A stretch of 8,389 nucleotides of DNA from an uncultured Veillonella sp. (lineage in GTDB: Bacteria > Bacillota > Negativicutes > Veillonellales > Veillonellaceae): the NCBI GenBank assembly GCA_900549845.1, contig URPT01000069.1, positions 1 to 8,389 of the forward strand, given 5' to 3'. The first letter of the stretch is position 1. The number at the start of each line of letters is the position of its first letter. The notes under the pieces were generated by a model that had not been told where the DNA came from, searched no databases, and saw only the letters and a list, made by a program, of their open reading frames with translations. The translations under genes were made by a program, and so were the position numbers. This document shows positions 1 to 5,136 of this stretch, one piece after another.

Positions 1-32
1 TCCATTTGTATGAGGGTAAGTCGTTTTTTCAT
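1..32 (-). CDS. Start of an unidentified minus-strand gene (partial, 5' end only)
   Basis: Reading the minus strand from position 32 gives ATG and ten codons, MKKRLTLIQM, before the window ends. A good Shine-Dalgarno (GAGGA on the minus strand, about 38-43) lies at normal distance, which is the main reason to believe the start. A basic MKKR opening fits a cytoplasmic or membrane-inserted N-terminus, but too little is visible to assign a family. The gene is divergent from the glycan operon that begins at 351, with the nitroreductase-like remnant between them. Confidence 0.6.
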   Translation of the reverse strand, partial: MKKRLTLIQM

Positions 33-54
33 GGTAAATCCTCTGTGTATTAAA

Positions 55-84
55 ATAGTATAGTTTACGTTATATAGTATATAA
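55..84 (-). promoter_or_regulatory. Putative promoter/operator region of the minus-strand gene
   Basis: The octamer ATAGTATA occurs twice (55-62 and 74-81), 19 bp apart. Each copy contains TATACT on the minus strand, a good -10 hexamer. The second copy sits inside a perfect palindrome, TTATATA-G-TATATAA (70-84). No convincing -35 element pairs with either hexamer, so the promoter call is weak. The palindrome is where a repressor could sit over the promoter, but pure A/T palindromes also arise by chance in DNA of this composition. Confidence 0.3.
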
Positions 85-184
85 TTAGAATATTAAAGCA
101 TTATTGAGAGTATTACAATATGACAATGGTTACAGTTGAAATACTCTTTTTCAGTAGAAATGGATAGAATGGATTTAGATAACA

Positions 185-280
185 CTAGATGTACAGGCTA
201 TCATTGCCATAGGTGTTCCAGATGAGCCTATGTATCCTAGACCTAGAAAATCAATTGATGAGGTACTAGTAAAGCGTTAG
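185..280 (+). pseudogene. C-terminal remnant of a nitroreductase-family protein
   Basis: From codon GAT at 188 an open frame runs 30 codons to TAG at 278-280. It contains VQAIIAIGVPDEP followed by YPRPRKSIDEVLVKR. The pattern of a hydrophobic strand, an IG(V/Y)P turn, an acidic-Pro stretch and then PR.RKS(I/L)(D/E)EV is how many FMN-dependent nitroreductases end. No start codon with a ribosome binding site precedes it, and this frame meets a stop at 176-178. A second frame (154-186, VEMDRMDLDNT) may be the frame-shifted continuation upstream, but that is tentative. The FMN-binding body is absent, since the divergent gene begins only about 150 nt away. The identification rests on recognised motif shape and was not searched. 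Confidence 0.6.
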
Positions 281-284
281 TTTT

Positions 285-313
285 TTTACTAATCTTCATA
301 GAAATGTTATAAT
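285..313 (+). promoter_or_regulatory. Promoter of the deacetylase operon (extended -10)
   Basis: The -35 element TTTACT (285-290) is separated by exactly 17 bp from a perfect TATAAT (308-313). A TG one base upstream of the -10 (305-306) makes it an extended -10. Transcription would start near 320, leaving a leader of about 30 nt to the ATG at 351. The -35 lies inside an inverted repeat, TAGTAAA (267-273) / TTTACTA (285-291), which could be an operator or the vestige of the terminator of the decayed upstream gene. Confidence 0.75.
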
Positions 314-350
314 ATTCTGTATATAATTGTGTTCTAATAGAGGAGGACCT

Positions 351-1154
351 ATGAAACGGATTCCATTGGTAACACTATTAGTTGTCGCATTGGCTGTGGT
401 TTTAGCAGGATGTGGATTGCTTTCACAAAAAACGGAACCACCTAGTCCAACGGCGCCTGTAAAAGAAGTCAAAATGGTACATCCATCGGGCATTCCTGTT
501 CTTATGTATCATAAAATTGGCGATGATAAGGATAACGATGCAGTTATTCGTGAGGATCTATTCAGAGAACAAATGAAGTTCCTCAAAGACAATGGGTATA
601 ATCCATTAACGATGGACCAACTATATGATTATGTCGTAAATGGTGCAGCAGTGCCTGAAAAACCTGTTGTATTAACCTTTGATGACGGTTATGCAGATAC
701 GTATTCTATCGTATATCCAATTATGAAAGAATATGGTTTTGCAGCCACTGTGTTTATCAATCCTGGCGATGTAGGTACACGGTTAACTTGGGATCAAATT
801 CGTGAAATGCATAAAAATGGTATCACCATTTCCAATCATGGATTCCAACATATCGAAATGGGCCAATTGTCTGAAGCTAAACAAATAGAAAATATTACAA
901 AGGCTCAAGAAGCCCTTGCAAAAGAAGTGGGCATCAAGGATAATCCTTGGTTCTGCTATCCTTATGGAGATAAAAATGAATTCACCGATGCTGCCACTAA
1001 AAAAGCAGGTATCAAAATGAGCATGGCCATGAAATCTGGCTGGGCCCATACCGGTGATAATCCATATAACATATTGCGTGTTTGGGTTGGTAATGCTGTT
1101 GATATCAAACATTTTGAAGAACGCATTAGTACCGAACATTTCACTGATTTATAA
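351..1154 (+). CDS. Polysaccharide deacetylase lipoprotein (NodB-type, CE4)
   Basis: This 267-residue lipoprotein is predicted to remove acetyl groups from N-acetylated sugars of an envelope or extracellular polysaccharide. The ATG at 351 is preferred over the in-frame TTG at 327 because AGGAGG (341-346) directly precedes it and it opens a clean signal peptide: MKR, a hydrophobic core at 4-19, and lipobox LAGC with the lipidated Cys at 21. A Pro/Lys-rich linker (25-45) leads to the catalytic domain. NodB motifs are present in order: LTFDDGY (108-114; D111 the presumed base, D112 a metal ligand), H163-x3-H167 (metal ligands) and CYPYG (202-206). The layout, with an N-terminal LMYHKIG segment (51-57), resembles the IcaB/PgaB-like branch that acts on poly-N-acetylglucosamine-type substrates, but the substrate is not determined. 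Its stop overlaps the ribosome binding site of the next gene. Confidence 0.88.
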   Translation: MKRIPLVTLLVVALAVVLAGCGLLSQKTEPPSPTAPVKEVKMVHPSGIPVLMYHKIGDDKDNDAVIREDLFREQMKFLKDNGYNPLTMDQLYDYVVNGAAVPEKPVVLTFDDGYADTYSIVYPIMKEYGFAATVFINPGDVGTRLTWDQIREMHKNGITISNHGFQHIEMGQLSEAKQIENITKAQEALAKEVGIKDNPWFCYPYGDKNEFTDAATKKAGIKMSMAMKSGWAHTGDNPYNILRVWVGNAVDIKHFEERISTEHFTDL

Positions 1155-1165
1155 GGAGAAATACA

Positions 1166-2104
1166 TTGTTCAAAAAGAATTGGGTAAAGTTCATCATCAT
1201 GGTGTTCTTATTTACCGTTGTAACCTCACCATTCGTGGTGCTCTTTGGACCATTTAATAATGTAAAGCGTGCCGTTATTGGTGCCATATTGCAATCTCGC
1301 CATCCTCATTACATTACATGGCTTTTCAGTGAAGATGAATTGCAATCTATTTTGGGTACAGTTGGCGTTGTTAAAAGTCAAGATTTGTTCAAGTTTAATG
1401 CTCGTGAAGATAAGAGCTTAAACCTTGAAAAAATTCAGTCTGCTCGTTATGTAGGCTATATTCTTGAAATTCCAGATCCTCGTCGTATTGAAGTCGGTAC
1501 AGCTGCGAATATTCAAGAAAAAGGCGATACTACAAGTAATATTGCGAAGATGAATAATGCGGTAGCTGCTATCAATGGCGGCGGTTTCCATGATCCAAAT
1601 GGTACTGGTACAGGCCGTTTGCCTTATGGCTTTATCTTGCATGATGGTGAATATGTTATCGGTAAAGATGTAGGACCTGAAGAAGCAGTAGACTTCGTAG
1701 GTTTCTCTAAATCTGGTAACCTTATTGCAGGTAACTACGATAAAACACAACTTAGTGATATGAAAGCCATGGAAGGTATTACTTTTGGCCCACCTCTTAT
1801 CGTAGATGGTAAGAAGATGATTACCGAAGGCGATGGCGGTTGGGGCGTAGGTCCACGTACTGCTATCGGTCAAAAGAAAGATGGTACAGTACTATTCCTC
1901 GTAATCGATGGTCGTCAACCAGGTTATTCTCTTGGCGCTACATTACGTGACGTACAAGATATTCTCTATGAAAAAGGTTGCTACATTGCAGCGAATTTAG
2001 ATGGTGGTTCTAGTTCTACACTATACCTCAATGGTAAAGTAGTAAACAAACCAGCCGATTTGTTAGGGGAACGCATGATCCCAACGGCGTTTATCGTGAA
2101 ATAG
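1166..2104 (+). CDS. Membrane-anchored phosphodiester glycosidase (NAGPA-domain protein)
   Basis: This 312-residue protein belongs to the family named for the enzyme that uncovers mannose-6-phosphate (N-acetylglucosamine-1-phosphodiester alpha-N-acetylglucosaminidase). Bacterial members are thought to cleave sugar-phosphodiester bonds or process exopolysaccharide. The start is TTG, supported by AAGGAG (1153-1158) seven bases upstream and by the immediate hydrophobic anchor (about residues 8-28). The NAGPA domain fills residues 95-312. Its hallmarks are INGGGF (136-141), GPRTAIG (229-235), DGRQPGYS (248-255), NLDGGSSST (277-285) and a closing GER (301-303). The domain should face the periplasm or cell surface. 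It lies 11 nt after the deacetylase and 8 nt before the third gene, so the three are surely co-transcribed and probably act on the same glycan. The exact bond cleaved cannot be read from the sequence. Confidence 0.85.
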   Translation: MFKKNWVKFIIMVFLFTVVTSPFVVLFGPFNNVKRAVIGAILQSRHPHYITWLFSEDELQSILGTVGVVKSQDLFKFNAREDKSLNLEKIQSARYVGYILEIPDPRRIEVGTAANIQEKGDTTSNIAKMNNAVAAINGGGFHDPNGTGTGRLPYGFILHDGEYVIGKDVGPEEAVDFVGFSKSGNLIAGNYDKTQLSDMKAMEGITFGPPLIVDGKKMITEGDGGWGVGPRTAIGQKKDGTVLFLVIDGRQPGYSLGATLRDVQDILYEKGCYIAANLDGGSSSTLYLNGKVVNKPADLLGERMIPTAFIVK

Positions 2105-2112
2105 GAGGACAC

Positions 2113-3054
2113 ATGAAACCTTTTACGCGTGTACTGAGCGCCTTTGCGGTAGGTATTCTTCTGCAAGGTGGGGTGTACCTATACCTTGATCAATATATGT
2201 TTGCTCCGACTACAGATTTTAATGTAGCCGGTGCGTCTAAGGATGATACTAAAAACTTCCCTGATGTGAAGGAAGGCACTAAATATGTGTCCTATGACCG
2301 TCAATTTATGGCCGTTGTTACAGAAAACTCTTTGAAAATTTACAAGGCTAATGAAAGTAAGCCTACAACGATTGATTTGAAGGGTCGCTCTATTAGTTAC
2401 TTTAGTTGGATGCCTGACCGTAATTATGCCATCATGGGTCTATATGACTCTAGAGAGGTAGTTATGGCTCGTCTCAATGCGGATGATCCTGAACATGAAG
2501 TAGATACAAAACTTGAAGATTTGCCTCGTAATAGTAAAATCGTAGATGCTGCGTATTCTGAAGCGACGAATGTTGTGTACATGAAGGTAAAAGTTCAAGA
2601 AAACGCATATCGTATTTATCGTACTGATGCGAACTATGATACGCGTCGCGTTTATATGCAGGCTACGGATATTGGCCATATTGGCGTATTCTATGATGAA
2701 GATAGATTCTTCTATGATAACGTTAAAACTGGTGATATCTTCATGTTTAACGGCATTGAAGGTGGTTGGCGTGTAATTAATCCACCAGGACGTTTCCGTC
2801 TAATTGGCGTTGATATGGATAAAACTATCTATATTGCTCGCGTGGATGAAGATAATAATGCCCTAACTGTTTATACAGGTAAATTGGGTGTAGGCTTCAA
2901 ACCAGTTTATAAATATAATCATCCTACTACATTCAATGAATTGACATTGTCCGATGTAAAAGACATTATCAAGAATGGTAGCGACGAAACTACAAAGGTG
3001 ACAGAGGATGATACTTCATCTAAATCATCTAGTGATAGTAAAAAGAAATCTTAA
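2113..3054 (+). CDS. Membrane-anchored protein of unknown function, propeller-like repeats
   Basis: This 313-residue protein has one N-terminal hydrophobic segment (about 8-25, signal anchor or uncleaved signal), so the rest is probably exported. AGGAGG overlaps the stop codon of the previous gene and fixes the ATG. Residues 55-270 are rich in short beta-prone stretches separated by Asp/Asn/Gly turns, for example YDRQFMAVV, SWMPDRNYAIMGLY, AYSEATNVVYMKV and YDEDRFFYDN. This is reminiscent of TolB/WD40-like propeller blades, where a SP/MPD.+ turn recurs. The tail (289-313) is a Ser/Asp/Lys-rich low-complexity extension. There are no cysteines and no recognisable catalytic motif. Its place as third gene of the operon suggests a binding or scaffolding partner of the deacetylase and glycosidase, which is inference only. 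No family is assigned. Confidence 0.75.
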   Translation: MKPFTRVLSAFAVGILLQGGVYLYLDQYMFAPTTDFNVAGASKDDTKNFPDVKEGTKYVSYDRQFMAVVTENSLKIYKANESKPTTIDLKGRSISYFSWMPDRNYAIMGLYDSREVVMARLNADDPEHEVDTKLEDLPRNSKIVDAAYSEATNVVYMKVKVQENAYRIYRTDANYDTRRVYMQATDIGHIGVFYDEDRFFYDNVKTGDIFMFNGIEGGWRVINPPGRFRLIGVDMDKTIYIARVDEDNNALTVYTGKLGVGFKPVYKYNHPTTFNELTLSDVKDIIKNGSDETTKVTEDDTSSKSSSDSKKKS

Positions 3055-3060
3055 GAAAAG

Positions 3061-3093
3061 GCCTTTATAATGATTCATTATAAAGGCTTTATT
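3061..3093 (+). terminator. Hairpin after the glycan operon (weak intrinsic terminator or attenuator)
   Basis: GCCTTTATAA (3061-3070) pairs perfectly with TTATAAAGGC (3078-3087) around the loop TGATTCA, followed by TTTATT. The stem is long but AT-rich and the U-tract is interrupted, so some read-through into the glycosyltransferase is plausible. The ATG at 3070 lies inside this hairpin and is not a credible start. Confidence 0.65.
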
Positions 3094-3123
3094 CCTATAC
3101 TCGTTTGTACTATAAGGATATAT

Positions 3124-4296
3124 ATGAATATATTATTTGTACGACTCAGCTATATAGGGGATATACTACATGCCACACCTGCTGCGCGCTGGATTAAAGA
3201 GCATTATCCAGAGGCAAAGCTACATTGGATTGTAACACCTAGTATGGTAGAACTTTTACAGGGAAATCCCTATGTAGATGAAATCATTCCTTGGGAGCGG
3301 GATGAATACGAAGCACATTCTAAAAAACTACATATTCCAACGATGTGGCGCATGTGGTGGGAACTTAGAGATAAGTTAAAACCATACGAATTTGATGTGG
3401 CTGTCGATGTACAAGGGCGACTCATAACAGGGCTCGTTTTATTGGCATCAGGTGCACCCATTCGCCTTGGACTTGGTGGTACAAAAGAGCTGAATTGGAT
3501 GTTTACTAACTACAAGGCAAAGCCGAGTACAGATCATGTCATTAAGCGCTATATAGAGGTTGCTAAATTACTGAATACAGCCGTTGCAGAGCATAGTGGA
3601 TTAACTACATCTCCTGCTGTTATCACTGATGATGAAAAACCTTGCATAGTCAACGGTTCTAGTGGTAAACGGCTATACCACATGGATTTTTTTGTGCCCT
3701 CTAATTTGCGTGCTTGGGCAGAAAAACAGTGGGAATCAATTAATTATGATACATCCTTAAATCGCGGAGAGGTAGATAAGCCACTGCGCATAGGTCTTGT
3801 CCTAGGCACATCTTGGGCGACGAAAGAGTGGCCTCAAGAGAAATGGTATTCTCTCATTAAATCTCTCCAGTATAGAGCCAATTTTGTGTGCTTAGGCGGT
3901 CCAAAAGAGGCAATCCAATACAAACCGTTGATGGACTCCATAACGGCTGATGGCCTTGATAAAATTATGCTGAATATGTTGGGGAAAACCACACTTCAAG
4001 AGGTAGGGGCTTTAATTAAAAGTTGCGATGTAGTAGTGACTGCTGATACGGGTGCATTGCATATTGCACTAGCTTTAAATAAACCTGTTGTCGCACTTTT
4101 TGGACCTACAGATCCTAAGCTGTGGGGACCGTTGACGGGGAACTTTAAGGTTCTTGTTAATGATGAGTTAGATTGCTTAGGATGTCGTAAACGACGTTGC
4201 CCTAAGCCTGATCAATATTGTATGTCTGGTATTGAATCGGTACGCGTGAAAAAGGCAATTTTCGAATTAATAGGAGATAAACATGGCAAAGTTTAA
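3124..4296 (+). CDS. Family 9 glycosyltransferase (ADP-heptose:LPS heptosyltransferase type)
   Basis: This 390-residue protein is predicted to transfer a heptose, or a related sugar, from an ADP-sugar onto the lipid A-core of lipopolysaccharide at the inner face of the cytoplasmic membrane. The N-terminus MNILFVRLSYIGDILHATPA carries the GD at 12-13; Asp13 is the position of the catalytic Asp in WaaC-like enzymes. The C-terminal nucleotide-binding half shows LGTSWATKEWP (227-237), LGGPKE (257-262), ADTGALHIA (307-315) and LFGPTDP (325-331). It ends in a Cys cluster (C351, C354, C359, C366) of a kind seen in many GT9 proteins. The ATG at 3124 is chosen because AAGGA (3114-3118) precedes it and the family N-terminus begins here; a start at 3070 would add 18 residues encoded partly in the hairpin. 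No good own promoter is visible, so transcription may come through the hairpin. It overlaps the next gene by 14 nt. Confidence 0.87.
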   Translation: MNILFVRLSYIGDILHATPAARWIKEHYPEAKLHWIVTPSMVELLQGNPYVDEIIPWERDEYEAHSKKLHIPTMWRMWWELRDKLKPYEFDVAVDVQGRLITGLVLLASGAPIRLGLGGTKELNWMFTNYKAKPSTDHVIKRYIEVAKLLNTAVAEHSGLTTSPAVITDDEKPCIVNGSSGKRLYHMDFFVPSNLRAWAEKQWESINYDTSLNRGEVDKPLRIGLVLGTSWATKEWPQEKWYSLIKSLQYRANFVCLGGPKEAIQYKPLMDSITADGLDKIMLNMLGKTTLQEVGALIKSCDVVVTADTGALHIALALNKPVVALFGPTDPKLWGPLTGNFKVLVNDELDCLGCRKRRCPKPDQYCMSGIESVRVKKAIFELIGDKHGKV

Positions 4297-4609
4297 AATT
4301 CAAAAAGGCTTATCCGATGCGGATATGATGAAAAACTTTAAAGATACTGAAAATTTTGAAGAAACAATGCTTGATAGAGAACGTTCTGCTAAGAAACCTG
4401 TAGTACATCAAAGTCCAAAACAAAAGGAAGATGCATTCTATCGTGAATTCCTTACAGAGAAGGTAGAGACTTTAATTGGTAAAATGTTGCTCGATATTAA
4501 GATGGAATACTTCAAAGAAGGTGAGGGTGCATTCTCTATCCAAGTTAAACGGGATGGTAAAAATATCGTTCTTGAAACGGCACCAAAAAAGGTAAAACCT
4601 GAAAAATAA
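4283..4609 (+). CDS. Small lysine-rich protein of unknown function coupled to the GT9 gene
   Basis: This is a 108-residue soluble protein with no signal peptide, membrane segment or cysteine. TAGGAG (4271-4276) lies six bases before the ATG, inside the end of the glycosyltransferase, and the 14-nt overlap suggests translational coupling. Residues 1-45 are polar and probably flexible (KNFKDTENFEETMLDRERS). Residues 48-78 look like an amphipathic helix (AFYREFLTEKVETLIGKMLLDIKMEYF). Residues 83-100 look like a beta hairpin (AFSIQVKRDGKNIVLETA), and the tail is Lys/Pro-rich. I do not recognise a family. The position points to a role with LPS or envelope synthesis, or simply to shared expression. 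Confidence 0.75.
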   Translation: MAKFKIQKGLSDADMMKNFKDTENFEETMLDRERSAKKPVVHQSPKQKEDAFYREFLTEKVETLIGKMLLDIKMEYFKEGEGAFSIQVKRDGKNIVLETAPKKVKPEK

Positions 4610-4631
4610 TATAATAATAATTGCTTACTAT

Positions 4632-4663
4632 AAGAACCTACCTATAAAAGGTAGGTTCTTTTG
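4632..4663 (+). terminator. Intrinsic terminator after the GT9/small-protein unit
   Basis: AAGAACCTACC (4632-4642) pairs perfectly over 11 bp with GGTAGGTTCTT (4650-4660) around the loop TATAAAA and runs into TTTTG. The stem has a GC-containing core and lies 22 nt past the stop codon. Confidence 0.88.
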
Positions 4664-4664
4664 T

Positions 4665-4898
4665 ATATTTATAAATTACAATAATGCAGGTGTATTATCA
4701 ATAAAAGTGATGAGCTCATAAATATACCGATGAGTATCGAAGTACTAGATTTATAAATACCGATATACTTTGAAAGCTGGTCAATAATAACTAAAAATTA
4801 TTGCGATATAAATTTTGGTTTCTCATTAAAAAGAGAAATTACAAAGAAATTAAATTGATTAAAAATACATGTTAAATCCTAGCTTCTTAGCGCTTTAT
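4665..4898. other. Gene-free AT-rich spacer with imperfect repeats
   Basis: All frames are broken by frequent stops and I see no coding gene or known RNA. The octamer ATACCGAT occurs twice, 33 bp apart (4724-4731, 4757-4764), each preceded by ATAAAT-like sequence. Between them are a small inverted repeat CGAT-GAGT-ATCG (4728-4739) and the palindrome ATTTATAAAT (4749-4758). A weak hairpin TTTCTC (4819-4824) / GAGAAA (4833-4838) follows. None of these has an assigned role. Confidence 0.4.
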
Positions 4899-4914
4899 TG
4901 TGATTTCTATCACG
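4899..4914 (+). promoter_or_regulatory. CRP/FNR-family-like operator upstream of the carboxyltransferase
   Basis: TGTGA-TTTCTA-TCACG matches the CRP-type palindrome TGTGA-N6-TCACA at nine of ten half-site bases, and GTGAT-TTCT-ATCAC is perfectly symmetric. The centre lies about 96 bp upstream of the inferred transcription start, close to a helical phase used by class I activators. The cognate regulator is not in the window. Confidence 0.55.
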
Positions 4915-4967
4915 AAAAAATCATAATTGAATACATGAAATCATGAGTAAATAGCATAATGTGGTTG

Positions 4968-4996
4968 TTGACAAAGAATTCTATAAGTAGTCTAAT
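4968..4996 (+). promoter_or_regulatory. Near-consensus promoter of the carboxyltransferase gene
   Basis: A perfect -35 TTGACA (4968-4973) is followed after 17 bp by TCTAAT (4991-4996), which differs from TATAAT at one base. The start of transcription should be near 5003, giving an unusually long leader of about 134 nt before the ATG at 5137. Confidence 0.82.
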
Positions 4997-5010
4997 ATAA
5001 GTATGTCTTA

Positions 5011-5058
5011 ACGATTGCTTGAGTATTTGCTCGTGTGAGCAAGTGCTATAAAAATCGT
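5011..5058 (+). ncRNA. Structured 5' leader (two-part hairpin) of the carboxyltransferase mRNA
   Basis: Within the predicted leader, AGTATTTGCTC (5022-5032) pairs with GAGCAAGTGCT (5037-5047) around the tetraloop GTGT, giving 11 pairs including two G-U. An outer stem ACGATT (5011-5016) / AATCGT (5053-5058) encloses it across a symmetric internal loop (5017-5021 / 5048-5052). An A-tract, not a U-tract, follows, so it is not a terminator on this strand. It matches no riboswitch class I can recognise. It may stabilise the transcript, bind a regulator, or be a new cis-acting element. Confidence 0.45.
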
Positions 5059-5136
5059 AAAAAAATAGGTATGAGATAGTTATGTAGTGGATGTATAAAA
5101 TTACATGCATAAACTATTTCGATTTGGAGGATTAAC

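Noticed and set aside
327..350. TTG start that would extend the deacetylase by eight residues
   Set aside because: The ATG at 351 has AGGAGG just upstream and begins a clean lipoprotein signal; the extension would be translated from the ribosome binding site itself.
1418..1873. Minus-strand open frame of 151 codons inside the phosphodiester glycosidase
   Set aside because: Antisense to motif-bearing coding sequence; no start context and no recognisable domain.
3070..3123. Upstream ATG extending the glycosyltransferase by 18 residues
   Set aside because: It lies inside the hairpin, has no ribosome binding site, and the GT9 family N-terminus begins at MNILFVRLSYIGD (3124).
4730..4756. Eight-codon open frame (MSIEVLDL) in the spacer
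   Set aside because: No ribosome binding site and a length expected by chance.
4910..5110. Minus-strand open frame of 66 codons upstream of the carboxyltransferase
   Set aside because: Its composition (Tyr, Phe, Ile, His rich) reflects AT-rich DNA, and it overlaps the operator, promoter and leader; no supporting ribosome binding site or family.
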